64,000 nucleotides of DNA from Macrothele yani (taxonomy: Eukaryota; Arthropoda; Arachnida; Araneae; Macrothelidae). Below are positions 40,630-54,535 of this stretch, piece by piece. The stretch is from the NCBI GenBank assembly GCA_039090855.1, contig CM076999.1, positions 111,475,072 to 111,539,071 on the forward strand, read 5' to 3'. Each line of letters opens with the position of its first letter. Position 1 is the stretch's first letter. Below the pieces are notes generated by a model. That model saw nothing but the letters and a program-made list of their open reading frames with translations. It searched no databases and had not been told where the DNA came from. The position numbers and the translations under genes are program-made.

Positions 40630-41425
40630 TCACTGGAGTAGTGGCTGCCACTCAGTTAAAAGAGTCCAACCGCAATTATCGTTAATTGTGGTACTTCTTC
40701 TTCTTGCTATTTCGATCCCTTCTTCTAGTTTCCTCTTTACTAAGTTTGACTGGTGGGCGATTACTCTTACTGAGTCCCAATTTATGGAGTGTCCACTTGC
40801 TTGTACATGTCTGTCTAGCCCGGTTTTGTTACTAATGTTCCTAATAGCCGCTTGGTGTTCTTTCATTCGGACTTTAATACTTCTCCCTGTTTCTCCTATA
40901 TAGCTGAGTCCGCAGTTACAGTCGATGCAATATATTACTCCTCCTTGCAATTGGATGCCCACTTCTTCCTGCTTTAAAGCTGGCAGGAATTTCTTTAATT
41001 TGTTATTGATTATATTTTGCTCCGATCCTCTTCAGTTTTTTGAAAAGTCCCTTGTGGTATGCAATTTTGCTGGTGAATTTGAAGTTGTTTATTTCCTGCT
41101 TCTTTTTTGGCACTTGTCTAAATAATTTCTCAACATAAGGGGAGGGGTAATTGTTTTCTGCCAACATTTCTTTTAATTCTTCTCTGTGAAGATCTTTTTG
41201 AGTATCTGAAGAGACCAGGACTTCAATTTTTTCCAAAAATTGTCTCCCCGTATTCGATTTAATATAATCAGGGTGGAATGAGCAGAAGTTTAACATCTTC
41301 CCTGTGTTAGTGGGTTTTCTAAAATGTTGAGTGAATATTCTCCCCTCTCTTGAGGTCAAGGTATAATCAAGGAAATTGATGCCATTTTTAAGATAAATTT
41401 TTACTGAAAGTGATGATACCATCAC
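40630..41425 (-). pseudogene. PLE RT C-terminus and GIY-YIG endonuclease
   Basis: The first frame (41003-41425) reads NGINFLDYTLTSREGRIFTQ, FRKPTNTGKMLNFCSFHPDY and YPSPYVEKLFRQVPKKKQE, which is the region after the RT palm in PLEs ('FLD.T' and 'RKPT'). The second (40630-40962) reads GGVIYCIDCNCGLSYIGETG and RSIKVRMKEHQAAIRN, a complete GIY-YIG core (VIY and YIG), then ASGHSINWDSVRVIAHQSN. One frameshift near 40990 separates them. The RT palm itself is absent. Confidence 0.88.
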
Positions 41426-41440
41426 AATATTTTTTTTTGA

Positions 41441-42152
41441 AGATACCCGTTGAGCAAAAATTTATTTTGTAAAAAAAAAAGAAATGGTGTCAACTGTATC
41501 AAATGTTGCCTGGATCGACCCCTGTTATTATTTTTGTAGTTATTTCCATGCCTCAGTTGTTATTGTGTTACATTGTCTAAATTGTTATTGTGTTTCTTAA
41601 CAAAGTTATAAATTTGTTTAAGGTGTTTTAAACATCTGATATTAAAAGCTGATTATGAAACAGTAAGAAACTGATTTCACACTAAAGCTGTGTAAATTTG
41701 AAATTAAAATATAAGTGCTTTAGGATTGTACTTCTAATCTTTGTCAACCAGTTTAGTGACAAAACATTCAGATTGTTGCCAGTTATATATTCTCATGTTC
41801 CTTCCAATGGCTAAGTGTTTTCCTTAAAATAAATTTGCATTACTGTATGTTCTTGTATAGAAGCTGAAAGTTTTTGGAAGCTTTCAAAGTGGAGGGGTCA
41901 GTAAGAAATAGGGATGAACTTCCGAAGTGTTAAATGAATTCTCCCACAGCACTTGTTTTCGGGTTAGTTTATGTTTTGGAGCATGGCTCTGTGTGTGTTA
42001 CTGTGCAATAGTTTTCTGATCTTCTGTCAGTTATATCCTGCTGTGTCTCCCACTTGGTGTGTGTGTGTGGGGGGGGGGCATATGGATAATAACTGGGAGG
42101 TATGGTTATTCTGCTTTCAAGATATCATAGAAAAACTGCATTCCTTTCATCA
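41441..42152. other. Intron sequence, nothing recognised
   Basis: Contains a short GT/G run near 42055-42080; otherwise no feature. Confidence 0.5.
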
Positions 42153-42607
42153 CAGGGGTTGGAGTTGTCCTGAAATTCCTGAAGTTCCTGATTTTATTTA
42201 TTTTTTTGTCCTGAAATGTCCTTATTTTTGTTTTATATCCTGAAAATTTGAGTGTAATCCTGAAATTTTAAGAATAAATGGTAAACTGTGTGTAGTGATT
42301 CATCATCTAGCGTTTACAAGTATTGCGTAAATAAAAAAATGGAAGAGAGAGAGTACTTATCGTTGTGACATCGTCGCCAAGAACTCTCACTCTTGTAATT
42401 TGCAATGTATGTGAATGCATTCCCACGTTTGTGAAATTGTTCAAGAATCAAAGCCGCTTCTTACGTAGGACGCACAGAGATGCCAACCATTAAGGACTCT
42501 TCGTAATTATTATGGATTTCTCCCGGCATTATGAATGGCTTACGAAAAATTACAGATATTCATATTTTCGCTGTTATTGAGAAAGTTTTACTGGTTTTGT
42601 AATTAAT

Positions 42608-43120
42608 CAAATGTAAAAGCCTCTGAACAAAGTTCGTAACACAGCTCTTTGTTTCTTTTTCTTTCTTTCTTTTTTTTTTTTTTTCTTAGGAGGAGGAATT
42701 TGTTTTGCTTGTTTGAAAGAGTGCAAAAAAAGGCACGGTGCCAGGCCGGTATTACGTGGGCCCGACGTGCTTCTTTCGCTGTGACCCGGGATTATGGTGG
42801 CTTGGCATGCTTCTTTTGCCATGGCTCAGGATTACATCAGCCTGAAGCCTCTGAATAAAGTTTGTAATGCAGCTCTTTGTTTCGTTTTTTTTTTCTTCTT
42901 TTTTTTTTTTTTTACCGAGGGGAAAGAATTTGTTTTGCTTCTTTGAAAGCTAAGTGGAAAGAAAGCACGGCGCCAGGCCAGGATTACATAGACCCCATGT
43001 GATTCTTTCACTGTGGCCGGAAAAAGAATGTGTTTTACTTGTTTGAAAGCTAAGTGGAAAGAAAGCAATGCTTCGGGCCAGTTATATGTTGGCCTGAAGC
43101 CTCTGAATAAAGTTCGTGAT
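42608..43120. repeat. Tandem repeat (about 230 bp), target of the LTR element
   Basis: 'GCCTCTGAATAAAGTT' starts units at about 42610, 42845 and 43100, each followed by 'cagctctttgtttc', a poly(T) tract and 'gaatttgttttgctt'. The third unit is cut at 43120 by the LTR element and resumes at 56500-56640. Confidence 0.85.
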
Positions 43121-46100
43121 TGTCATGGCGAAAATTTTAACCTCTGGTGAATTTCAGAGAGACCTGATCAATCTTTCTGTTGGTTTATCAGAGATTAATT
43201 AATGCAAAAATTTTCTTCCATGACATACGTTAGAAGAAAATTCCTGGTTGAAAGGCAGGAAATCATGCGAAAAAAATTCGCTTGTCTTAATCACAACCAG
43301 GAAAACAAAATTTCATGTTGGAAAAAAAAAAAAAAGAATATTTGATTTAACTGACTTTGGGGTTTTGAAAATAATTATTTTATCTGTTCTTTTATCGCGA
43401 TAGGAAAAGGCGAGTAGGTGTGCAGCTCAGAGAATCAAAATTAATTTTGGTTTAACATCACGGAACGAGAGAAAAAGAAAATTAAAACTAGTGATTTTCT
43501 GCAAAGCAAGAATCCGCCATTTTTGCGTTCCTGTTTCCAAAGTCGCACAAAAGTAACATCTTTTCGTCTTTTGGGGTAAGGAATTCAGCAACGAAATCTA
43601 TTTTTAGACCCCAGGGTCAAAAGGAGAGCTTGGTCTGCACGTGTGAAGGTCAGAGGTCACTCGAGGCGTGGGAGTGAAGGGTCCGTTGGGAAGCCGTGAG
43701 TTGCTAGGCTGAAGTTTCGACCAATGAGAGGGGTCAGCGGTTTCAAGCACCCCCAGAGTTTTTATCCGTTGAGAGTCACTTTTGTACTTGACTTTTGCTG
43801 ACCGGCAGAGAAAGAGGACACAGCCGAGTCTCTCCTCGCCTTTTGGCGGAGGAGGGGGCGGCAAGAAGGAAAATTTCGTATTGAAATCTAAACGGACAAC
43901 AGTTAAAATTGAATTTCAAGGATCTCATTACTGGAGAGGAAATGCTTGCAGATTCAACCCTCTCCTCCTCTCCTAGTGGACGACGGAGGAGTGAACTGCA
44001 ATAAAAAGAAAAGTAATAACTACCGTGAATTGATCTCCGCAGGAGAATTTTCTGCCAGCGCAACCCGAATGCTGTTACTACTCGGTTCAATATGGAAGGA
44101 ACTCTTCAAGCCAGTTCAACCAGACACTGGAAGTTCCGAAAAAAAAAAAAAAGGGGGCATGCACGGCTTTGTAGAAGATACCGCCTTTAACTGCTGAATC
44201 GTCGAGTTGGGCCCTACTGATTACAACAAGGGGTCCACCAGCAGGGTTCCAAAATGCCCGTTTCCTGTATCGTTGGCCAAACACGCTGCCTCAGAAAAAG
44301 GAAAAGAGAAAAAAAAAAGAGGAAAAAAAAAGCACCTTGGAAGTGAAGTGAAAATCAACCGGGACAGTGGTGTTCTCTGAGGGAGAGTTTTTTTTTTTTT
44401 TTTTTTTTATTATATTCATTTTATCTATTATTAGGCTGTGAAACCTTTTTTTATTATTATCGACGGTTAGTGTGCTTGGCAGGAAGTGTTGCTGCCCCCA
44501 GTCCTAAAGGTAAATTTCTCTCGGCATTTTCTTTTTTTGTATTATGTTGTGGTTTCTTTAAAATTATAAAACGAGTTGATTTTAAAATTGGGGGCTGTCG
44601 GAAAAATATATTGCAAGACAAAAAAAAGAGAGGGGAGTTGAAGATGCTTTCATTTATGTTTTTTTTTGTGTTGTCATGTCTGGTAGTTTAGCAACTTCCC
44701 AGGCCAGTAAATTTTAATGTATCGGAAAAATTTGGTTTATTGTTTGAGCACAGTAAATTTTGGTGCATCGATAATAGTTTAGTTGGGCATGTGATAATTG
44801 AAAAGCAGTGTTATTGTGATGTCGTGGTTGATAAAATAATTGTAAACATTTTTTCTCTAGCCTTTTTACAGCGTTGAGTTATTTTTTTGAGTGAAGATAA
44901 ATTATGGGATGATTTATATTGGAATTTTGGGAACATATTATAGTGTGATGAAATTGGAAACCTAAAGTGCTGTTTACATTCTTGGAGTGTTGAGTGTCGA
45001 AATTGAGATGGTAGGAGTGTTAATTGAGGACCAGTATTTTACATGCTCCAGATGAGTGTTAATCTCCCATTGGAAAGGGGTGATCTTAGGGCAAGCAGGG
45101 AACTTGTTCTAGGGCAGAGGGCTCTGAGTAGGGAATTTTCACCAGGATGCGATATGTGCAGAATAGAAGTTAAAGTATTTTTTTGTTCTCAAGTTTAGTA
45201 TTTCACAAAAAGAATGAACATCATGGGTTGAGAAGACACACTTTTGCTCACCAGTTCCAGTATTAATTGTTCTTTTCTTTGGCCTAAATTTTCTTGTTTT
45301 TACTATAAGGTTAAAAGTCTAAATGTAATTTTAATTTTCAATAAGGTGAAAATATTTAGTGGGTTATGTAAATGGTCAGTGTTATTGTCTGAAGTGGACC
45401 TGCGCATTGCCATGGTGCAGAAGAGTTTCCTTGCTAGTGATTTTTCCTGGGATATATGTGGAGAGAGATAAGTGAATTTTCCTGGAATATAGGTGGATAT
45501 AGTGATTTAGGATTTCTTGGGATATAGAGAGATAAAGTGAATTTTCCTGGGATATATGTGGATACTGTGATTTAGGATTTCTTGGGATATAGAGAGATAA
45601 AGTGAATTTTCCTGGGATATATGTGGATACTGTGATTTAGGATTTCTTGGGATATATATAGAGAGAGAGATAAGTGAATTTTCCTGGGATATATGTGGAT
45701 ACTGTGATTTAGGATTTCTTGGGATATATATAGAGAGAGATAAGTGAATTTTCCTGGGATATATGTGGATACTGTGATTTAGAATTTCTTGGGATATATA
45801 CAGAGATAAGTGAATTTTTCCTGAGATATAGTGTGTTAGTTCTGGGCCAGATGTGCCTGGAGTATTTAGGGTTGAAGTACGACAGGCTCTTGCAGGCGTG
45901 GTTGATCAAGGTGGGATCATGCATTGGTTCGAAAAGGGGAGATCCTTGAAGACGTGGTTTTTGGGGGAAAACTTGTCTTCAAAACCCCCAGTAGTTTCGC
46001 TGCTCACGGAGATATGTACTGCCAGCGAGGGTCGGTCGAGCGTTGCTTCAAGAAATGTGGTGAGATCATGTTAGAGGAAATTCTGTGCCTGATGATGATG

Positions 46101-47753
46101 TGTCACACTTGAGGATTTTTTCCTTTCCCTTTGCATAGGCTGAAAGTGGATTCACGACCCAATTTCACGCCTTCAGCCTGACTTGGTATTTTCTTCCTGT
46201 GTTGGTTCTCAAAACCCAGGGTAGTGTCTGAACTGAGAGTATTTGCCTCATCGCTACCTCAGTAATTCACTGCAGGTGTTAAATTTAAATTTGTTTGGTG
46301 ATTTAAAGTATCTAAATTTATTTGTTTATGATTTGCTGTAGTGCTAGGGATGTAAATTCTAAATTCTGGTTGTTGGTGTTAGTGAACTTGATATTTAGTT
46401 TGGAAATTTAGTTAATTGGTATTTTGAGCTTTTGTTTACAGTGTAGAGTTATTAAGTATCCTGAGCTATTATGTGAAGTGCAGAGTGAGGTGATTTTTAT
46501 GAGCAAGCTAGTGCAAGAAGATTGTTTGAATTTCTGAATTATGTTGATGTTATGAATAGTGATAATTTTTAAGATTAGTTAGTGAGGTTTCTTTATAAGT
46601 GAAGTAGGTTCATTCAGGGTAGTTCTATAGGTTATGTAATGTTAATTAATGCTTGTGCTCAGTGTAAATTCTGTTTTGAGGATAATTTACTTGGTTTGTT
46701 TACTTGCTGATAGTAAATTTGTTAAAGTATAATTTGTGGCTCTTAAAATAACTGTAAATTTAATTGAAGTCTTTGAATCTGGTCTGGGAGATTGCGGAGT
46801 TTGCTAAGATTGTTTAAATTTAAATCAATAAGTGTAAAATTGTAAATTGGTCATTGAGCTAACTGGGTGAGAGAGAAGAGAGTACGTTTCAAAAGAACAG
46901 AATTTGTCCACCTTGTAGAATTAAAAATAATCCAGTATTTTTTTTTAAGCTATGTGAATCATGGTATAATTTTGGATGCATGCCTAGTGTTCAAACCAAC
47001 TGTGTTGAAATATGTAAAGTTGTGCTGTTCATAAGGCCAGTGGCCAAATAGAAATAGAAAGAAAATTGAGATTCTGTGTTTTATACTGCTGTGTTTAAGC
47101 AAACAAGAAAAAAGGAAATACCATCTGTTTGTCCATTAAAATTAACTGGTTAAGTTTTTAAAGAAAAATAATAAATACAGGCAGTAGCCTTTCAAAAAAA
47201 GTTCAAAATGAGTGCAGTGTGAAAAATTTTTGTGTGCTGTTGTCTTCCATGACTTGGTCCCATGTACTCCCCCTTAGCTTGACTAAGGCTATCGATCCGA
47301 ATCCTGGTATTATAAGGTTTTTCATAACAGCAATTTTTTGTCCTAACCTTTTTAAATTGACTTTCACCGCCTCCACAAGTTGTTATTGAACGAGTACATT
47401 TTATCGTATGACTTATAGTGACATATTTTCATACACATGCAACAATATCCACTTATTTTTGCACTTTCAGGTGACTCAACTCTGCTTGAACACAAACAAC
47501 GCAAACTTTCCAATAACTTCTTGTGGAATGTAAATTTTCAGATGCATTTTTGTTTAGGATGTTCATGGCCTTTTCTAGTACTTAGAAAATATTTTTGTTT
47601 CGAAATGCATCCACCCATCTCCCAAATTAAATTTTTCTATAATTTCCATGTGAATTTCAATACCAGCATAAACATAACGCCCTTTAATAAATAACAACCA
47701 ATTCAATATGCCCAAAATGAATTAAATTCAACTTTTTTTTCTCCACCAAAACA
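43121..47753. repeat. Left giant LTR, 4633 bp
   Basis: Near-identical by eye to the right LTR along its whole length, with scattered substitutions and homopolymer-length differences. It contains a GC-richer part (about 43600-44000), a poly(T) run near 44390, and six units of a minisatellite of about 64-72 bp at 45470-45830 (core 'cctgggatatatgtggatac'). No conserved protein is visible. The transcription start and polyadenylation sites were not determined. Confidence 0.88.
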
Positions 47754-49028
47754 TTTGGTGCCGTGACCATAGGATACATGCCTTGTCATGGAATTCAACC
47801 TGTACTGCACAGTAGTTACGAAAAATCTTGAGTATGGTTTCATATGTGAATTATTTTCTCGTAGTGATAAGTTCTGGTAGTCTCTCTCTCTCAGTGACCA
47901 AAGTAGCGAAAGTGCATATTTTTTGATTTTAGCTGAATTTCTGTGTATAAGTATTATAATATTTCAGTAGCAGTGTTTGTAATAATTGAATAATTTTGGG
48001 CTTAACATAAAAGCCAGTTAGGGCTTGACACACATAAAAAGATTTTTTTTTTGTGTTGGTGTAATATTTTCAGTGATATATGAGTAATTTCAGTAATTTT
48101 GTGCTTGACACACATACAATTTTTTTTGGGTGTTTACCTACATGAGTTTTCACACAAATAATTTCTCAAGCGTACCTGCATAATGTATAATTTGGTATTT
48201 CGAATATAACTAGTGCTAATTAATAGTTTGCAGTGTGTCACATATATATATGCAATTTCACACTTTTCCAAATATTGAAATTCTAGGTGTATTTTTCATG
48301 TGTTGCAAAAAATTTTTTTACCTCTACAGTCCAGTGTTGAATTAAGTGTAATTTTAATGTGTTGCATTCAGGCAATTTATCATATTCTGTTGAACTAAGC
48401 GAAGAAAGTGTATTGTAAAGTAATGTTGTCATTCGAAAATGCCTGTTGTTGGTGATGTCAAATTGGTGAAAGCATAATGCAAAAAATTGTAAGAGGCGTA
48501 ACTTCTCTTCTCTCCTCACGCTGGTTAATTTAGTGCCCAGGTGCACTGGTTAGTTATTTTAAGTTAGGTTGTTTACTATTGGAGTGAAGTGTAGGTTCAG
48601 TGTTGGGTAAGATTAGTATTACTGTAGTAATAGCCAGTGAGTTAGGAATTTAATAATCAGTTAAATTTCTTTTAATTTAATTTTCTCAGTGTAGTTAAAA
48701 GGTTAGTATTTGAGCCGGTGCAGAATTTTTTTTTCCTTCGTTCCGTGAAAATTTTTTGGCTTGAAAAAAATTCTTTCACCTCTGTAATTAAGGTCAGGTG
48801 ATAAGTAGCTTCGCTTCGGAACATTTGTTTTCCTAGTTCAGTGGTAGCCATGTTGGAACGGAAGTCAGCTCACCAGAGGTAGGTGGCGCTGCAGGTTTGT
48901 TTACATTCATCGGTTTGTTGACATGGTCGGAGCACGTGTGTGTTGAGTAGTAGGTAGAAGCTAATTTTCTGAGATTTTATTTTATGTTTCGACTCGCTTT
49001 GCTCGTCTTTTTCGCAGGGGAATGTATT
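47754..49028. other. LTR element internal region, noncoding, with PBS-like start
   Basis: Directly after the LTR, TTTGGTGCCGTGACC contains TGGTGCCGTGACC, which could pair with a tRNA 3' end of the form GGTCACGGCACCA and so act as the primer-binding site. The 1275-bp region has no retroviral-type coding. A purine-rich AGGGGAATG at 49017-49024 is a weak candidate polypurine tract, a few bases before the right LTR. Confidence 0.65.
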
Positions 49029-51696
49029 TGTCATGGCGAAAATTTTAACCTCTGGTGAATTTCAGAGAGACCTGATCAATCTTTCTGTTGGTTTATCAGA
49101 GATTAATTAATGCAAAAATTTTCTTCCATGACATACGTTAGAAGAAAATTCCTGGTTGAAAGGCAGGGGAAATCATGCGAAAAAATTCGCTTGTCTTAAT
49201 CACAACCAGGAAAACAAAATTTCATGTTGGAAAAAAAAAAAAAAAGAATATTTGATTTTAACTGACTTTGGGGTTTTGAAAATAATTATTTTATCTGTTC
49301 TTTTATCGCGATAGGAAAAGGCGAGTAGGTGTGCAGCTCAGAGAATCAAAATTAATTTTGGTTTAACATCACGGAACGAGAGAAAAAGAAAATTAAAACT
49401 AGTGATTTTCTGCAAAGCAAGAATCCGCCATTTTGCGTTCCTGTTTCCAAAGTCGCACAAAAGTAACATCTTTTCGTCTTTTGGGGTAAGGAATTCAGCA
49501 ACGAAATCTATTTTTAGACCCCAGGGTCAAAAGGAGAGCTTGGTCTGCACGTGTGAAGGTCAGAGGTCACTCGAGGCGTGGGAGTGAAGGGTCCGTTGGG
49601 AAGCCGTGAGTTGCTAGGCTGAAGTTTCGACCAATGAGAGGGGTCAGCGGTTTCAAGCACCCCCAGAGTTTTTATCCGTTGAGAGTCACTTTTGTACTTG
49701 ACTTTTGCTGACCGGCAGAGAAAGAGGACACAGCCGAGTCTCTCCTCGCCTTTTTGGCGGAGGAGGGGGCGGCAAGAAGGAAAATTTCGTATTGAAATCT
49801 AAACGGACAACAGTTAAAATTGAATTTCAAGGATCTCATTACTGGAGAGGAAATGCTTGCAGATTCAACCCTCTCCTCCTCTCCTAGTGGACGACGGAGG
49901 AGTGAACTGCAATAAAAGAAAAGTAATAACTACCGTGAATTGATCTCCGCAGGAGAATTTTCTGCCAGCGCAACCCGAATACTGTTACTACTCGGTTCAA
50001 TATGGAAGGAACTCTTCAAGCCAGTTCAACCAGACACTGGAAGTTCCGAAAAAAAAAAAAAAGGGGGCATGCACGGCTTTGTAGAAGATACCGCCTTTAA
50101 CTGCTGAATCGTCGAGTTGGGCCCTACTGATTACAACAAGGGTCCACCAGCAGGGTTCCAAAATGCCCGTTTCCTGTATCGTTGGCCAAACACGCTACCT
50201 CAGAAAAAGGAAAAGAGAAAAAAAAAAGAGGAAAAAAAGCACCTTGGAAGTGAAGTGAAAATCAACCGGGACAGTGGTGTTCTCTGAGGGAGAGTTTTTT
50301 TTTTTTTTTATTATATTCATTTTATCTATTATTAGGCTGTGAAACCTTTTTTTATTATTATCGACGGTTAGTGTGCTTGGCAGGAAGTGTTGCTGCCCCC
50401 AGTCCTAAAGGTAAATTTTTCTCGGCATTTTCTTTTTTGTATTATGTTGTGGTTTCTTTAAAATTATAAAACGAGTTGATTTTAAAATTGGGGGCTGTCG
50501 GAAAAATATATTGCAAGACAAAAAAAGAGAGGGGAGTTGAAGATGCTTTCATTTATGTTTTTTTTTGTGTTGTCATGTCTGGTAGTTTAGCAACTTCCCA
50601 GGCCAGTAAATTTTAATGTATCGGAAAAATTTGGTTTATTGTTTGAGCACAGTAAATTTTGGTGCATCGATAATAGTTTAGTTGGGCATGTGATAATTGA
50701 AAAGCAGTGTTATTGTGATGTACGTGGTTGATAAAATAATTGTAAACATTTTTTTCTCTAGCCTTTTTACAGCGTTGAGTTATTTTTTTGAGTGAAGATA
50801 AATTATGGGATGATTTATATTGGAATTTTGGGAACATATTATAGTGTGATGAAATTGGAAACCTAAAGTGCTGTTTACATTCTTGGAGTGTTGAGTGTCG
50901 AAATTGAGATGGTAGGAGTGTTAATTGAGGACCAGTATTTTACATGCTCCAGATGAGTGTTAATCTCCCATTGGAAAGGGGTGATCTTAGGGCAAGCAGG
51001 GAACTTGTTCTAGGGCAGAGGGCTCTGAGTAGGGAATTTTCACCAGGATGCGATATGTGCAGAATAGAAGTTAAAGTATTTTTTTGTTCTCAAGTTTAGT
51101 ATTTCACAAAAAGAATGAACATCATGGGTTGAGAAGACACACTTTTGCTCACCAGTTCCAGTATTAATTGTTCTTTTCTTTGGCCTAAATTTTCTTGTTT
51201 TTACTATAAGGTTAAAAGTCTAAATGTAATTTTAATTTTCAATAAGGTGAAAATATTTAGTGGGTTATGTAAATGGTCAGTGTTATTGTCTGAAGTGGAC
51301 CTGCGCATTGCCATGGTGCAGAAGAGTTTCCTTGCTAGTGATTTTTCCTGGGATATATGTGGAGAGAGATAAGTGAATTTTCCTGGAATATAGGTGGATA
51401 TAGTGATTTAGGATTTCTTGGGATATAGAGAGATAAAGTGAATTTTCCTGGGATATATGTGGATACTGTGATTTAGGATTTCTTGGGATATAGAGAGATA
51501 AAGTGAATTTTCCTGGGATATATGTGGATACTGTGATTTAGGATTTCTTGGGATATATATATAGAGAGAGATAAGTGAATTTTCCTGGGATATATGTGGA
51601 TACTGTGATTTAGGATTTCTTGGGATATATAGAGAGAGATAAGTGAATTTTCCTGGGATATATGTGGATACTGTGATTTAGAATTTCTTGGGATAT

Positions 51697-54535
51697 CATC
51701 ATCATCATCATCATTGTCAACCATTATCAATCCACTGCTGGACGAAGGTCTCCCCAAGTTTCCTCCACAACGGTCTGTCTTGTGCCAGTCTCCTCCATGT
51801 CACTCCCGCATATTTACGAATTTCATCCACCCATCTCCCATGTGGTCTTCTTCTGGGTCTTTTCCTGTCCCTTGGAATCCAATCTAAAATCTCGGCTGTC
51901 CATCTATGGTCTGTCCTTCTGGCAGTATGTCCAGCCCATTGCCATTTCAGGGATTTAACTCTGATCATGATGTCTTCCACTCTCGTCATTTTTCGGATCC
52001 ACGAGTTCCTCTTCTTATCTCTCCTGGTTATACCAAGCATGCACCTCTCCATGCTTCTTTGAGTTGTCTGCAGCCTTTGTATGTCTCTTTTAGTTAAGGT
52101 CCACGTCTCTGCACCATACGTAAGCACTGGAAGGATGCATTGGTCAAACACTTTTCTTTTAAGACATAATGGCATATTGCTCTTGAAAATTATGCTGTTT
52201 CTTCCAAAAGCTCTCCAGGCAAGTTTTGTACGCCGATTAATTTCTTCATCAATGTGACCCTCACTTGATATCTGCTGTCCAAGATAAACGTACGTATCTG
52301 TTATCTCCAGCTTTTCTCCATCAATCGATAAATCTTCATTTCTTGTAAAAGCATTGAACATCACTTTTGTCTTCTGAAAGTTCATTTTTAATCCCACTTC
52401 TTTACTCTTGTCAGCAAGTTCCTGGATCATACTCTGCAGCTCTGATGGGGTAGTTGCAAAAATGACTACGTCATCAGCAAAACGAAGGTGGGTTAGATAA
52501 TCTCCATTAATCTTTATCCCTTTGTTTTCCCAGTTCAGTGATTGAAAGACATTTTCCAATGTGGCATTAAAGAGCTTCGGAGATATGGTGTCACCTTGTC
52601 TCACTCCTTTCCAATTTTTATGTGTGTTGTATTTTCAAACAGCCGAATCTTTGCACTTGCATTTTCATAGATGTTATTAATAATATTAATGTATGCATCT
52701 TCAATACCGCAGGATTTCAGAGCCGTGGTAACTGCTGATGGTTTCACCGAATCAAAGGCTTTTTCATAATCGATAAAAGCCATGCACAATGGAAGTTCAT
52801 ATTCCCTCGCTCTTTCAATTAGTTCTCTCAGTACGTGGATATGATCTATTGTGCTGTAGCCACTCCTGAATCCAGCTTGTTCTCTCGGTTGAGCCATGTC
52901 CAGTGTTACCTTCAAGCGGTGTGAAAGAACTTTAGTGAAGATTTTATAAACCACTGATAGGAGGCTGATAGGTCTGTAGTTCCTGAGATCCTCAATGTCA
53001 CCTTTTTTATGTAGCAGGATCATTGTAGCATTGTTCCAATCCTCAGGAATCTTCCCTTCATTAAGGCATCGAGTAAAAATTTGGGCGAGTACTGTTTCAA
53101 TTTCTCCACTTGCTTCTTGTATGATGTCTATAGTAATTCCATCTTCTCCTGGAGCTTTCCCCCGCTTCATGTTCTTGATTGCATGAGCAACTTCTGCTGG
53201 GAGGACTGGAAGAACTCTGGTACCTTTCATGATGTCTGGAGTGCATATATCATCCCTTTCATATAGTTTGGAGTAGAAATCTTTCACTCTTGTCAAAATT
53301 TCGCCTCTATTTCTTGTTATAGAACCATCTTCTTTTCTCAGAGCCATAATCTGTTTTCTTCCCTTACTGAGATGTCCCTTTGCTATCTTTAGGCTTTGGT
53401 TGTTTTCAATTGCTTTCCTCACTAGCTCACAGTTGAATTTCCTTACGTCTTCAGTGATACTTTTTCGTGCTGTCTTGCATAGCTCTATATATTCCACTTT
53501 GGAAGTCACATCTTCTTTAGTTGTCCTCATCTCTCTTCTTTTTGCATCAACATTTTGGTTTTTCCTGATAATTTGTTTACATGCAACTTGTTCTTAGACC
53601 CAGCTAATTTTGTTGCTGTTTCCATAAGAGCTTTGGTTACTTTTCTGTTAACTTCAGAAATATCCACTTCTTCCGATGTTAGGCCTTCTAAAGCAGAGAA
53701 TCTGTTCTTCAGTTCCAACTTGAAAGTATTATGGTGTTTTTTAAGGTTGGTTATGTCAATACATTTTGTTTGTCTTATGAGCTTGCCACGTTCCAGTTTA
53801 GTGTTGAGGTGCATCTTACATCTCACCAATCTATGGTCACTACCTGTGTTGAACTTGTTTAGCACACTGCAGTCTTCGATGACGAATTTTTGTTACACAT
53901 AATAAAATCAATTTCACTTGTCGTCCCAATTGGATGTCTCCATGTCCATTTCCTGTGTGGCTTTTTCTTGAAAAAGGAATTCAAGATGAAAAATCCTTCT
54001 GCCTCTGCAAACTCAGCGAGTATTTCCACGCTGGTTTCTGTTGCCGTGACCGAATTTACCTACTGAAGTTTCATTCTGTTGCCGGTGCCCTATTTTTGCA
54101 TTGAAATCTCCCATAATTATCTTCAAGTGCTGCTTACCTTTATTATTTAGATGACGAATTTCCTCATAAAATTCTTCAATTTCTTCTTCAGGAATTGAAG
54201 AATTTTATGAGGAAATTCGTCATCTAAATAATAAAGGTAAGCAGCACTTGAAGATAATTATGGGAGATTTCAATGCAAAAATAGAGCTGCACAAATGAAA
54301 TCAGTAGGTAAATTCGGTCACTGCAACAGAAACCAGCGTGGAATACTCTCGTTGAGTTTGCAGAGGCAGAAGGATTTTTCATCTTGAATTCCTTTTTCAG
54401 AAAAAGCCACACAGGAAAATGGACATGGAGACATCCAATTGGGACGACAAGTGAAATTGATTTTATTATGTGTAACAAAAAATTAAGTCATCGAAGACTG
54501 CAGTGTGCTAAACAAGTTCAACACAGGTAGTGACC
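51697..54535 (-). mobile_element. RTE-like LINE with 5' inversion
   Basis: Minus-strand LINE; the 3' (ATC)n tail, GATGAT on the minus strand, begins at 51697. The 5' part is inverted: about 54165-54535 is an inverted copy of about 53870-54195. Comparison with the left LTR gives an ATAT (4-bp) duplication at 51693-51696 and 54536-54539. The inverted 5' segment resembles twin priming in LINE integration, though the inverted part duplicates rather than continues the adjoining sequence. Confidence 0.85.
51717..54100 (-). pseudogene. RTE-like ORF: endonuclease C-terminus and reverse transcriptase
   Basis: The minus strand reads from near 54100: 'IMGDFNAKIG' and 'KWTWRHPIGTTSEIDFIM', the C-terminal blocks of an APE-type endonuclease. 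Frame breaks follow near 53880, 53530 and 52605. The RT part (52601-53530) has NYRPISLLSVVYKIFTKVL, AFIDYEKAFDSV (first catalytic Asp) and EQAGFRSGYSTIDHI. The last part (51717-52604) has RQGDTISPKLF and LRFADDVVIF (ADD). The C-terminus is almost identical to 22885-23772. A one-base deletion precedes RQGD. It is non-functional as read. Confidence 0.93.

Larger units (their letters stand above)
40500..41440 (-). mobile_element. PLE (third family), 3' part
   Basis: Minus-strand PLE fragment from the end of the RT domain through the GIY-YIG endonuclease to a hammerhead at 40587-40625. The 5' part is missing. Confidence 0.8.

Noticed and set aside
43782..43976. Conserved small protein, also open at 49705-49887
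   Set aside because: It is conserved only because it lies in the two LTR copies; no start context, domain or codon pattern supports coding, and the frame differs upstream through indels.
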